DNA of 64,000 nucleotides. It comes from Hyaloperonospora brassicae (taxonomy: Eukaryota > Oomycota > Peronosporomycetes > Peronosporales > Peronosporaceae). The position numbers were made by a program, and so were the translations under genes. Positions 23,752-34,579 of this stretch are shown here, piece after piece. Every line of letters begins with the position of its first letter. Position 1 is the stretch's first letter. The stretch lies in contig CANTFL010000221.1 in NCBI GenBank assembly GCA_947650285.1, positions 248,001 through 312,000 of the forward strand, in the 5' to 3' direction. The notes below the pieces were generated by a model. The model saw only the letters and a program-made list of their open reading frames with translations. It did no database searches and had not been told where the DNA came from.

Positions 23752-23764
23752 ACGGAGGAGGGCG
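23752..23764 (+). other. polypurine tract of young Copia element
   Basis: ACGGAGGAGGGCG lies directly before the 3' LTR and just after the Gag-Pol stop codon. Confidence 0.75.
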
Positions 23765-24025
23765 TGTTGGAAACTGGATGCAAGTCAACGGTGGACAATG
23801 AAGTAAAGGGTGGCGGTTGACAATACCTTTTACAGGGAAGGTTTTATCTGGAAGGTATAGTTGACAATACCTTTTACAGGGAAGGTTTATCTGGAAGGTA
23901 TTTCGTAGAAGATTCCTCCTGACATGAAGACATGCATTGAGTAGACTCAGTCCAAAAGTTTCCCTCCAGTAAACAAGTTGTTTGTGAGTGCGTAGCCATT
24001 GTTTCCCTTTATCCATACTCTATTA
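23765..24025 (+). repeat. 3' LTR of young Copia element
   Basis: Identical by eye to 18311-18571, including the internal 42-base tandem duplication. It is followed by GTTGTGTCGAATACAG, which continues into exon 5 of the duplicated gene segment. Confidence 0.95.
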
Positions 24026-24401
24026 GTTGTGTCGAATACAGCCCACACACGAACGTACTGGTTGGGCGCGACGGGGCTGCGATCAGTAGCAAGTGCTTTG
24101 CGCAATATGTTCACAATTGGGGTCCGGCAAAGGTTTGTCGTCAAAATTGCTATGTTTCGACTGCTTACACTTAGCACTTGTCAATCGAATTGGTGGACTA
24201 CAAACAGGACGGCGTTTACCATCCGTCATTGCTTACCCGATCAACTTGCATGGTGCATGCTGTCATGGGGGAGGCTAGTTGGCTTGTGCATGCTGAGCTA
24301 GACGATATGTGCTATTGCCCGTGCTGTCCACTAGAGTGGCTAGACTACACCCTGTATGGCAGAGGTACCACAGCTGTATCGTCATTTGCGCTTGTCTGAT
24401 C
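24026..24401 (+). repeat. 376-base gene segment, right copy
   Basis: Second copy of 17935-18310. Unlike the left copy it continues through the rest of intron 6 into the last exon of the sphingomyelinase-like gene. One of the differences changes a GAC codon to GGG in exon 6. Confidence 0.95.
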
Positions 24402-24820
24402 ACTGATGTATAATTTGAGCGCTAAACACTACAGACCCTTATCAGCAGCCCAGCACCATGCCAACGATTGAAGCTTACGCGAATCAAGTCTCACGTTTCA
24501 CAGTCGATTGGACTGCCTCCGAAAGCAGCATGAAAATGGCCTTGGTCGATCTCTTCGACCATTACCCGGTTCTTGGAAAGCATGAGTTCCCAGTGACCCG
24601 TGGGAAAGGAAAAGATGATGATCCGATGACGTATCACTTGGACGGGTGCTCGACGGACGATGATTGCCACTTCCGTAGTTTCCGCTGCTACTGCAACGGC
24701 CGGAACTGCTATTACGAGGGCAATTACACCAACGGATGGAATTTGGACTCGACACACCCGGTCAACCGCAATTGCTTGTATCAAAAGACCTCCTTTCGGT
24801 GCTTATGCGGACCAACATAA

Positions 24821-26522
24821 TCTGACGGACGGCATGGAAGGTCTAGCACACGCATGCGAGCTTGAAGACTTGGGTCCATGGTACACTTGCAAACGAAGCA
24901 AATAGTTCCTTCAATTCCATTCTTTTGCCTTCAGACAGAGCTTCATGCGTGTGTGCACAGAGGGGTGTCGAATGAGTCGTTGCCGGTGTTCCAATGAACG
25001 ATAGTTTAGGTGGACCATCGTGAAAGCGGTTGTCGTAGACAGAAAGCTTCTTGTCCTACACTAAAAGAAGCCTGAAGCCTCCGCACGATGATAGCATGGT
25101 GTTCAGTTGTGGACCAACGAAGGTCACTATAGCAGACCCCGTTGTCTAAAATGCAAGTGGTCAAGTGTCAGACCGCCTACTTCCCAACTGAAGAATCTCA
25201 TGTTCCACTCGCCTCAGTTGTCCTGAGATTTCAGGAATCGACAACGCAAAGACGCCGCGATAACATCATCAAGGAGAAGAAGAAGGAGAAGTAGCAAAAC
25301 AAGGAGGAGGTGACGAAGAAGCGGAACCGGACGCAAGAAGATGGAAAGAAGGCCTTTTGTACTTTCGAGACGCTGCTGTCATAAGCGTTCAGCAAGATCA
25401 AGAGCTCGTGTTCAAGAGGTGGTTTCAACTACGTTCGTCTCGATGACGACCGTCCAGTCATACAGAGACGCGCGGATGCAACTTTAGCCGTCGTCGGCGT
25501 CGCTTTCATTATAAAATGAGCAGATGCTGTCATCAATCACGACAGCTTCTTTTGCTTGGGACAAAGAAACAAACGTGGTCGTACGTGACGGCCTCATTGA
25601 TTCAGTTATATCATAGTTGGAGAAAAGCAGCGGGAAGTCTAAGGCCCGGCAGAAATACATACGAGATCTGCACCCTTGACTCGTCCAGAAGCTACTAACT
25701 GAGCCTCGAAAAAAGGAGAGCGAGGGGTTGTGCTCGGCGTCAAAGATTGTATGTAGCATAGCTAAGGAACACCAGAGTACAAACTGACCTGACAGCTTAC
25801 CGTGCAGCAAGACCAAATAACCTCTCCAGCCTCCTTGACTCACATCAAGAAGTAGTGACCGGTTTAACAACGTGTGTCTCGATCCAGTAAATACAGTCAA
25901 AGATTGCGTGCGCTTTGCACTCGTGTGCTATCTGTCGAACTGGAGATCTTGGAAGCTTTTCGTTCATGATATCAGGCTATGAAGCTCTCCTTGAGCCTCA
26001 CTAGGAAGACTTTTTACCTTTTTCGCATTCGAGTTAGCAGTACAACACGCTCTTTACCTTCTTTTGGATCGTGGCGCAAGAATCTCGAGGCAAGGCTCAA
26101 TATGCGCTTGTTGGTGCTCGGAGAACCTCCGGTCGAAACACTGACGACCCACGCAGAGCTATGCTTGCAATTGACGTTTTATGACCGGGTGTTATCGTTG
26201 CTTCTGTTCTCTTACCACATGCGATCGAATTTGGTCTGTCAGCAGACTTACTTTGTGACATATGGCAAAACAGCGCTCCGATCGCAAAGTGTTGTTCTTG
26301 GCGAATGCAACGTCTACTCAACAAAAAAATAAGGCCCCGAGGCCCGTGTTTACCCAAAGTACGTACGCAGTAGCAAAAATGCTGCGGACAATTAGTACAG
26401 CACCTCGGAATAGACCAACTTGCACCTCCTTTGCATAAACAGTGAACAGCAGTCGGCTCTACTGCTGCCACACTTGTGATTTATACGCAAAGCGCAAGTG
26501 ACTAAATTAAACGTCGCGCCGC
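24821..26522. other. intergenic, no supported gene
   Basis: About 1.7 kb between the sphingomyelinase 3' end and the CSTF2 start. A minus-strand open frame at 25484-25900 (138 codons) and a plus-strand Lys-rich frame near 25240-25500 have no recognisable motifs. A purine-rich run lies at 25265-25360. The last few hundred bases presumably contain the CSTF2 promoter, but I see no specific element. Confidence 0.4.
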
Positions 26523-28056
26523 ATGAGCAATAAGGCCCGCGCGAGCTCCGCAAAGGAGCGCAGCGTGTTTGGTACGTCCGTCACCTGCCATGCGCTACTC
26601 CGTCTCCATGCGCTCTTTGCTATAACAGTAGCTCCTGCTTCTTTTTCGCTACTTTTTGCACGGCCCGATATTTTATCGATGAATTAACACTCCCCCCTCT
26701 TTGTTGGCATGTTATTTTTACTTTATTTTTTATTTTTGCCCCGTCTTTTGTGCAGTCGGAAATATTCCATACGATGTGACCGAGGAAATGCTCAAGGAAA
26801 TTTTCTCGGAGGCTGGGTCGGTCGTAAACTTTCGGTACGTGGGGGCTACGACACGGCTCGCTTTAAAATGGGAGGAGGGCGCTGTGCGGTATTTAGATTT
26901 GTTTTTTTCCTCTGGTTGTGCTTTTACATAAAACCGCGTACACTGTGGCAGTCTTGTGACGGACCGAGAGACAGGAAAGCCGAAAGGCTATGGCTTTTGC
27001 GAGTATGCCGACGGCGCCACAGCTCTTAGTGCCATGCGGAACCTCAATGGGTACGAGATCAATGGACGCAATCTCCGGGTGGACTTTGCAGATGGCGGGG
27101 ATAAGTCTGGCGGATCTGAGCGAAAACGTCAGGATACTGGAGGCTACACTCGGTTTGGAGGAGCGAGCAGCAGCCATTTTCGAAACGACGGCGGGCATCC
27201 AACGATGGTGACTGGAGAAATGGCGATCCATGCAATCGAGTCGGCTATATCTCGGCTGGGACCAGTCAAGTTGTATGACATGCTGGTGCAGCTGAAGGAG
27301 CATGCAAGGCAGAAGCCAGAGGTGACAAAGAGCATCATGATGGCAAACCCAGCGCTCACACATGCAATCGTGCAGAGTTTCAAGAACCTGCAGATTTCCA
27401 TTCCTTCTTCGACTGAGACCCAACCAGTGTTGCATGCCCCTCCTTCCATGATGCAACAACCGCCGCCAATGACAGGAAGGATGATGCCGCCTCCACTACG
27501 GCCACCCATGAGCGGGTCTGCGGCATCTGGCTCGGGTATTCTGGGTATGGCCCCACCTAGTGTTCCGTCGGCAACACCAGGAGCATTTGCTAAAGCCGGT
27601 GGCACGCGATGGAGTGCACGACCAGGACCCTTGGCTTCCCAGGCGACGAGTGCCGCTATGGCGAATAGACCAGCCCCTGCTTCTAGCCTGATGCACACCC
27701 AGCCCCACTCTGGTCTAATGCCCACACCGACTGTGCCGGCACAATCGAGTGGGCCCCCCAGCAGTAACCTGGCACATGCCAGTCGCGACCCCCGTCGAGC
27801 AGGAAGAGGGGATCCGCGTGCAGCCAAGAGACCACATCCCGCCGACCAAGGATCAGTGCCGTCAACTCAAGGAGCCAACGACGCTCTGAAGCGCGTCAAG
27901 CCGAGTGGTGGGGGCGGTGATAGCGTCTCGTCTGGTCAGTTCGACGCCATCGCTGAACTCGCGCGCAACACGACCCCGCAAAACTTGGACATGCTGCCAC
28001 CAAACGAGCGGCAGATGCTGCTGGCGTTCATGCAGCAGAATAATATTCCATTTTGA
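26523..28056 (+). CDS. CSTF2: cleavage stimulation factor subunit 2 (CstF-64)
   Basis: Nuclear RNA-binding subunit of the CstF complex, which binds the GU-rich element downstream of poly(A) sites. Three exons join in phase: 26523-26571, 26756-26834 and 26952-28056 (410 residues), with introns starting GTACGT and ending GTGCAG and GGCAG. The N-terminal RRM shows RNP2-like [10 protein letters not shown] and RNP1-like [13 protein letters not shown]. The hinge domain is at residues about 125-190. A Met/Pro-rich linker follows ([16 protein letters not shown]). The C-terminal CSTF_C helix bundle ends in [19 protein letters not shown]. Length is shorter than animal CstF-64 (about 570 residues) but the architecture is complete. 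The ATG at 26523 opens a 16-residue basic tail before the RRM. It converges with the broken EBP2 gene. Confidence 0.93.
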
Positions 28057-28338
28057 ACGGGACATCGTGACAATGGCGGTGATTGACTGCTTCCTGGTCG
28101 TCTGCGTCCTGGCGCAAGTCATTTCTTGAGAACACAATGTGATTGCTACCGTTGCAGTCGACAGAGACGTTAGCTACAACATGTGCGCCAGAATGCCAAC
28201 CAACTGACCGCAGCAAGGACCATTCTTGACGCACAACAAAGTATATGAAGGCTTTTTCGTCAAGAAAAGCACAGAGGCGACGGCTGCTATAAATCTCTAC
28301 TTCTTCAGCGTCGTACGTACCCCACAACTGTCACTCAT
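28057..28338. other. convergent intergenic region
   Basis: 282 bases between the stop codons of CSTF2 (plus) and EBP2 (minus). It should hold both 3' ends. No clear poly(A) hexamer stands out. Confidence 0.5.
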
Positions 28339-29265
28339 TCATCGTCGACGCTTCGTACGCTGATTCGTGCGTTGAGTTTTGCCAGCACGGTTGCCTCCTT
28401 TTGGCGCCACCGGACCCTTGGCCTTGCCCTTCCGCGCACCTGAGAAGCCCGGGATATCGTTCGTGCTCTCCTTTGTGTTACTCTTGGCATAGCGACGTTT
28501 GCCACCAAAGCCAAACTTTGCGTCTTTGGCTTCTCGAGTCTTGTTGGTCCGCTGCTTTTTGCTCTTCTGGTCACGGTCTCCATCCGTGTGCTTTCGCTTG
28601 CCACTCGCAATAATCGAGTCGAGCTTTCCATCGTCACCATCCTTGAGGTCGCTGCGTGTGTTGTTTCCCTTCCTCTTTTTCCACAGTTTCACGGCCTCCA
28701 GTGTCTCCTTTTTCTGCTGGTTCCGTTCCTTGATCTTCTTAGCCTGCACCTCTTTCGCAACCTGTCGATGCGCCTGTGATTTCTTGCGCTCTTCAACTGC
28801 CGTAATCTTCTTCTGCTCATAAATGAGCTTGTCCTTGACTTTGGCCATGTGCGCGTCGCTCTTGAGCATCTCGGCGAAATAGTCGTCCGCTCGCTTGTAA
28901 GCCACGCCATCCTGCTTCAGTCGGTCCTTGGCCACCCGCACCATAGCAATCGTGTTGTTGTAAAATGCGACTTCCAGCTACAGTTCGTCGTGCATGTTCT
29001 CGAGCTCCAAAGGCGCTGTACACGTATCCAGCGTCTCGATCCACGGCAGCTGCTTGACGTCCCACTCCTGCACCAGCGACAGCAGCGCTTCGGTATTGTA
29101 CACGCGCTTGCTCTCCTGCACCGTTGCGGTACTCTTGTTCCTCGCTGCGTCTACCTGCAATTGAGCTTCGGCCACAAGCTGACGCTCAATGGCAGATTCA
29201 GCTTCGACGTTCTCGTCGTCGCTCTCGCTCTCGTGAGCACTATTCACGACCGCAACGGACCTAAG

Positions 29266-29572
29266 TTTTTTCAGAATAACGACGCGTCCGCTCTCTAGCT
29301 TTATGCGCGCCGGAGTTCTCCAACTTAGCAGTCGACTCTTCGCTGCTGGTTGTACCAGTACTTTCGCACTGTGATGATAGTTGTGGACTAAGAAATATAT
29401 CGGCGTGTTAACCACTGCCACCGACATCCATCGTTTCCTCTCACTATCTTGCATCTTCCTATGGACCTGGCATCATCATCGGCTACTAGAGCAATACATG
29501 TGGTTGACATGATCACGCGTGATCAGTATCACGATAGGTGTTGGCGACAGCAACGGTTAACCTCAGCGAACA
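29266..29572 (-). repeat. 3' LTR of the Copia element in EBP2
   Basis: 307 bases, starting TGTTCGCTGAGGTTAACC on the minus strand. It is preceded by purine-rich GGTCAGGAGGAG (29573-29584), the likely polypurine tract. The partner LTR lacks about 150 internal bases. Confidence 0.85.
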
Positions 29573-29579
29573 CTCCTCC

Positions 29580-31450
29580 TGACCGTGATGAGCTACTCAC
29601 CTTGTAACTCGCGCCTTCATCCTTAAGTTGGCATCTTAGCCCCTCAAATGTTTGACGAGGGAGTGGCTTGGTCAGAATATCTGCAATCTGGTCCTTGCTG
29701 GCACACCATTTCACACTCTCGCGTCCTTTGCTAGTTTCATCCTTGATGAAGTGGTATCTAAAAGCAATGCGCTTTGCAGCGGCTGACACCATCTCGTTTT
29801 TCATCGTTCGTATCGCGCTTTGGTTGTCAACCATGATACTAGGGACACTTTCGATGTGAAGCAGCTCTTGAATAAGCTGCCTAATCCATCCACATTCAGA
29901 CATTTGTCGCACCGGCGATAAACTCTGCTTCCGTAGTGGACAGCGCAACAACAGCTTGCTTCTTCGAACTCCACGCTATTTGGCCGCCCATTTACCGCAA
30001 GGTAGGCGCCGCTCGTTGATTTTCGGTCGACTCGATCACCGGCCCAATCAGCATCGGACCAAATGTTGACCTCGAGGTTTTCAACTCAAACAGCCTGGCT
30101 TGCCTTCCAGTAGCGCAAATTACGACCCGATGTGCCCTTGAGACAGCGAAAGATCCGTTTAATCAGCTCCCAATGGCACTTACGAGGCTTCACGCGGTGT
30201 CTTGACGCAAAATTTGTAGCATACGCTATTTCCAAGCGAGTAGAATTTGCAATCCAAAGAAGGGTACCAAGAGAAGAGGTTTCTCAATGCCATGGGGTAG
30301 AAAACGAAGCCGAATTGTAGCATCGCCAACTCGGACACGTGTCTTACTCGACCGTGAACAAGATGAGTAAAGACGGCTTCATCGAAGGACAATGCATGGA
30401 CCCAAAAGTCGTATTTAATATTTGTGCGACAGCCAAGCAAGTACGCACGACATTTAACAACATTGGGCCGACACATCGACGAGAAAGAGTCGCCGTCTAG
30501 ATTCGATCGTATGCTCGAATGTTCTGGGACCAATTACATTAGCACCAAGGTCAGACTATCGCTACGTCGCGACAATTCATGATGATGAATAGCCGCTATG
30601 CGATGGTCGATCCGATACGCAAGAAGAGCGATGCCATCAAAGCGTTTTAAAAGTGCTGTCACGATGTCAAGGTCGGATGCGGTTTGGACGTGACGGTACT
30701 ACGCAGTAATAACGGTGGTGAGTACCGAGATAACGAGATGACTCGATTCTGCCGGCAAAAGATGATCAAGCATGATTTCACTGTGCCATATAACCCGGAG
30801 CAGAATGGCATGGCGGAGCAACTAAATCGCACACTGGTCGAGCGATGTAGGCACACTAGTTATTCACTGTTAGTACCATTATAGTCGGTGTTGGAGTCCA
30901 TTGGAGTCGTCACAGTTTTGACATGTTCAAGATTGAACGCGCGGAGTGCATCACATATCATGCTCTCCTGAGATAAAAATACAACTTTGCGGGGTCTCGT
31001 GCACTGCGATACCAAGAAATTTCTTCACTGGTTCGAGCATCTTGATGCTGAAGCGTTCTTTCAGCCTAAGTGTAACATCGCGCAGGTCCTCCTCGTCATG
31101 AAACGCTATCAGCACATCATCCACGTGAAGTCCAAGTAACATCACCCGCTCCTTTAGTCCGCGCTCGAATAGATGCACGGGTCGAGTCTTGACTTAATAA
31201 CCAAGTACGATGATGTACTCTGGCATCGTCTCATTCCAGCATCTACTCGACTGTTTAAGTCCATACAATGGCTTACGCAGCTTGAGTACCTTGCCCGCCT
31301 CGACGTCTAGCTTTCTGACTGCCTTCATGTAGATCTGTTCGCGCAGCTAACCCTTCACGTAGGCATTTGGAACGTCGCCTTAAGTCAGTCGTAGTCCGAG
31401 CAAGCTTGATAGTGCAAGAAATAGACGCACACTGCTCATTTTGATGACCG
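29580..31450 (-). pseudogene. Copia reverse transcriptase and RNase H remnant
   Basis: RT pieces on the minus strand: MLLGLHVDDVLIAFHDEEDL at about 31090-31150 (active-site LHVDD) and MLEPVKKFLGIAVHE downstream; ELIKRIFRCLKGTSGRN at about 30120-30170. RNase H: WSDADWAGDRVDRKSTSGAY at about 30010-30070, and VKWCASKDQIADILTKPLP at about 29670-29720, the usual Copia end. Frames change repeatedly. Confidence 0.85.
30310..30865 (+). mobile_element. nested Copia integrase fragment, opposite strand
   Basis: On the plus strand, inside the minus-strand RT, runs a different Copia family. It has GAG-pre-integrase HRQLGHVSYSTVNKMSKDGF (about 30314-30373), then integrase core VTVLRSNNGGEYRDNEMTRF (about 30690-30750) and NPEQNGMAEQLNRTLVE (about 30793-30843). 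The host element's RT frame resumes on both sides. Ends are approximate. Confidence 0.75.
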
Positions 31451-31979
31451 GTCCTAATGTCTCCGAGCCATCAACGCCGTACTTATGGCGATATACTCGA
31501 GCAACAAATCTTGCTCTAAAGCGCTTAATGTCGCCATCGGCATCAAAAATGATTTTAAAAACCCATTATCTGTCGACGATGTTTGTACTCTTGTTTGGTT
31601 CGTTGACAACCTCCCAAGTGCCATTTTCGACGAGTGTATCGAGCTATGCCTGTATCGCATCGATCCAGTTCTGTCTTTCAGGAAGAGTCATGGCTTCTTT
31701 GACGTAACTTGCCTCTTTGATTCGCACAACTACAGTTGCGGCACCGTCGGCATATCGAGCAGGCACGTTGACACGACGACACTCGCGTCGTTCTGCCGGC
31801 AATTGATTTCCACCAGTGGCGACTCGGAATGCTCTCTGCGTCAGATATGTTGTGAATGAGTACATCATCTTAAGCACGTACATCCTTGTCGATACCCTTC
31901 TCGGCCGATTTAATCGACTGAACATGCTGCGATACCAAAATCTATTTAGTGTGTTTGACGAACACGCGATGTCCCTTGA

Positions 31980-33400
31980 CCTTGTTATCATATCCGAGAA
32001 TATGTCGTGCTCGCACTTCTTCCGTGTACCATGGAATTACGCTTGACATGAACCGTGACCTTTTGTCCACACTTAAGTATGCTACCAATGTTGGGCTTGT
32101 GTCCAGTGAGAGCTTCAATTGGCGACTTGTTCCCGCCATTTGCGCGTGTCGGGAGTCCGTTTTGTAACCATGACTGATGTCGTAGTGCTTCCGACCATAG
32201 GAAGCGAGGAGCCTTAGCAGCATCAAACATCATAGCCCGCATGCCGTCAAACAAAGTCCTGTGGCGCCTCTCCATCTTTCTGTTTGAAGACGATTCGTCT
32301 GATTCCGCTAGTTGCTGTCGGATTACCGCGTTTTGCACACCACGACATGATCTTGTTTGTGTCAAATTTATTGTCACTCCGGATGACCTTCACTCGCACG
32401 CCTTATGTCGCTCGAATCTTGTGAAAAATTCTGTCAACAAAGGAAACCAGTCGGAGTTAGCACGCATTGGAAATACTTCTTCATAGCTAGACGCATACTC
32501 GACGACATGCAAAGAGTGAGAACAGCCTTTTCAATCGTACGGCTTGGCATATTTCTTGGTATCAATACCAATTACGGCGCCAATCTAATTCGTTAGTGCG
32601 GATTTGGAAGTGTCTGTTTGCGCTTAAGCGCTTCTTGTTTGCTTACACTCGCGACATGCATCAATGTCACTTCGCTCCTTGTCAGTGATGTGTAGACCAT
32701 CAGCAAGGTCATGATTTTCAATCATCGCTCCATCGTCAACGTTTACATGGCCAACTCGAGCATGCCATTCCGTGATGCTGTCGTTAGCTTTCGCTGCGAC
32801 ACTCGCAACAGCTGACGTGATTGCATGCCCATTAAAGTAGCAAAGTCTAATGTTTCACGTCCCACGGCCAGCATAATATCTGAATCCCATGTCGTCAAAC
32901 TTGTACAGTCGTGCGCCTTGATTAGAAAATGAGGTGTGAATACCATTCTTTGCAATTTGACCAATTGATAGCAGGTTTTTGCGCAGCCCTGAAACCACGT
33001 GCACGTCTTGCAAAATAATTTTGGTTTGCATTCCATTGACATTTATCTCCATCACGATGTGGCCACACGTGGTAGACTGGATGGTACGACCATCTGCGAC
33101 AGTCACGGACAGATTGCATGCGTACTCTGTTGCTGCGCGAATCCGGTACCGCATATGTGGTGAATAACTCCTGGGCCCACCAAACATTTCCGTTCATCAC
33201 GGATGCCTCTGAATGCTGCCCATCATGATGCGTACTGACAGCTCTCATCATCAGTATTGTTGATTTCGAGAGATGTCCTGACCACATTGGCTGAGCCTGT
33301 TGACCTTTTCTTCTTCTCCAGAAACTTCTTCTTGAGTGGGCATGCTGTAGCAATGTGTCCCTCATCCTCACAGAAGAAACACACACGCTTATAATACTTC
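31980..33400 (-). pseudogene. Copia zinc knuckle, protease and integrase remnant
   Basis: The zinc knuckle CFFCEDEGHIATAC lies at about 33340-33385. The protease region follows at 33187-32855, with DVHVVSGLRKNLLSIGQ. The GAG-pre-integrase segment WHARVGHVNVDDGAM is near 32750, and an integrase C-terminal half with SNRKMERRHRTLFDGMRAMM is at about 32230-32290. Stops and shifts throughout. Confidence 0.8.
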
Positions 33401-33481
33401 TGGGATCCTCCTGCGCTTAATTCGTCACCATCTTCATGCCTTGACTTCCATTATTTCTTCTTGAACTTCGGTTTGTTTCAT

Positions 33482-34402
33482 TCAGCACGGTCGTACAGGT
33501 TTGTCTCTTTCAGCAAGGTCGTACAGGTTCATATTCTCCTTTGGCTTACAGCTGAGCCCCTTTCCGTTCCCTGTAATGGATATCAGGTATCGAATAGATT
33601 TCTCGAGCTCGATCCCGTACTCCAATCTGTCTTGATCATTCCTCGCCAGCAAGCTTCTCTTCTCTGATGAGCAAGAGTATGAGCAGAAGTATTCAAGGAT
33701 AATCTTTCTCGGGTTGCCATCAATACGGATCGCCACAGATCTCATGTAATCGATATGAGATGTTCGCAACGCGTTGGTCATCTTGAGTGCTCTAAATAGC
33801 TTTCCCAGTTTAGACTGGATTAGCTTACAGCTATACCGGTTCATCATGAACCTGCAGACACTGCCGTAGTTGGCAGTAAGTCCTCGATCCGCGAGGTACT
33901 TGAAATGCCCAAAAGCTGCACCGCAAAAGTACATCGCCATAGCACTCAGTCGGTGCTCTTCATTCCAGACTACGAGATCGACTGTCTCAAGCGTATGTAT
34001 CTGCACATCACATTGGTCCTTGAACGAGTCCCAATTTTTTCTAAGTTCTATGTGATGCTCTTATGCGGTGAACACAATGGCCTCAAATTCTTTCAACTTG
34101 GGTGCATTACCTGGCCGATATGCTGCTGACGACGGAGCCGGAGAGGCGATGTGCATTGTTACATTTGAGTCGGTTTGTCTCGATGCGTGGGCTTTTGCTC
34201 TCAACTCGCGAATTTCTTGTTGCAAGATTGCAATGAGTTGCATCATATCCATATGAGCATATGGGGTCATCGGTGTCGGTTGCTCTGATGACAAGGATGG
34301 AAGTGGAAAACCTCCAGTTCCGCCAGGATGTCTGAAAATGTCCCATGTCTCCAAACTGGGTGATGAGGATTCTCGTTGACGAGAAGATGCCATAATCTTC
34401 AC
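33482..34402 (-). pseudogene. Copia gag remnant
   Basis: Starts near 34396 with MASSRQRESSSPSLETWD, shortly after the primer site. It continues in the same frame past a stop at 34061 to 33482. The middle resembles the Copia gag core (KLGKLFRALKMTNALRTSHIDY). Followed by the zinc knuckle. Confidence 0.75.
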
Positions 34403-34414
34403 ATTCTCCGCTTT

Positions 34415-34425
34415 GACTCATAACC
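34415..34425 (-). other. primer-binding site, anticodon-loop type
   Basis: On the minus strand GGTTATGAGTC directly follows the 5' LTR. It is one substitution away from the GGTTATGAGCC core seen at 18573 and close to GGTTACGAGCC at 12023. Confidence 0.65.
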
Positions 34426-34579
34426 TTTTCTCTGATTAACGATGCACGCCGGACCATTCGAACTCAGCAGTAAACTCTTCGCTTCTTGTCGTACTAGTAC
34501 TTACGCGCTCTGATTATAGTTGTGAACTGGGATCGGTATCACGATTAGTGTTGGCGGCAGCAACGGTTAACCTGCAACA
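34426..34579 (-). repeat. 5' LTR of the Copia element in EBP2, internally deleted
   Basis: 154 bases matching both ends of 29266-29572, with about 150 bases missing from the middle. It abuts the CTAAG duplication at 34580. Confidence 0.8.

Larger units (their letters stand above)
18311..24025 (+). mobile_element. Ty1/Copia LTR retrotransposon, apparently intact and young
   Basis: A 5715-base element with two 261-base LTRs that I find identical by eye, a primer site directly after the 5' LTR, one unbroken 1700-codon Gag-Pol frame, and a purine tract before the 3' LTR. Identical LTRs and an open frame mean very recent insertion and possible activity. The flanks do not carry a matching 5-base target duplication (CTGATC on the left, GTTGT on the right). 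Instead, the same 376-base gene segment lies on both sides, which suggests recombination between two insertions. Confidence 0.95.
16840..24820 (+). pseudogene. neutral-sphingomyelinase-like phosphodiesterase, interrupted
   Basis: The encoded protein belongs to the DNase I-like endonuclease/exonuclease/phosphatase fold used by sphingomyelinases, which cleave sphingomyelin to ceramide and phosphocholine. Exons I infer: about 16840-17027; 17029-17433 (YNLFGRPYEVSKDGQRERL, LAEADIQTQRDDML, NGGVMIVSKWPIVREAQHVY); 17511-17561; 17623-17664; 17753-17877 (EDFNVDNHTFGSEV, the metal-site block); 17951-18041; 18117-18284; then exons 5 and 6 again at 24042-24132 and 24208-24375; last exon 24446-24820, with catalytic DLFDHYPVLGK and a Cys-rich tail. 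Introns are GT-AG, 61-88 bases. An in-frame TAG at 17026 and a frame change there make it a probable pseudogene. A Copia element sits in intron 6. Confidence 0.8.
29266..34579 (-). mobile_element. Ty1/Copia element inserted in EBP2, degenerate
   Basis: 5314 bases on the minus strand, flanked by a perfect 5-base duplication CTAAG (29261-29265 and 34580-34584). The LTRs are 29266-29572 and a shortened copy, 34426-34579. Minus-strand order is gag, knuckle, protease, integrase, RT, RNase H. Many frameshifts and stops are present, and a fragment of another Copia lies inside RT (about 30310-30865, plus strand). The element is old. Confidence 0.92.

Noticed and set aside
25484..25900. Minus-strand 138-codon ORF between the sphingomyelinase-like gene and CSTF2
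   Set aside because: No domain, no upstream context and plus-strand frames of similar quality; left as unassigned.
26893..27459. Minus-strand 188-codon ORF
   Set aside because: Antisense shadow of the CSTF2 RRM and hinge region.
27144..27827. Minus-strand 227-codon ORF
   Set aside because: Shadow of the CSTF2 Met/Pro-rich linker; composition mirrors the sense strand.
28849..29298. Plus-strand 149-codon ORF
   Set aside because: Antisense to EBP2, whose sense frame carries the recognised conserved blocks.
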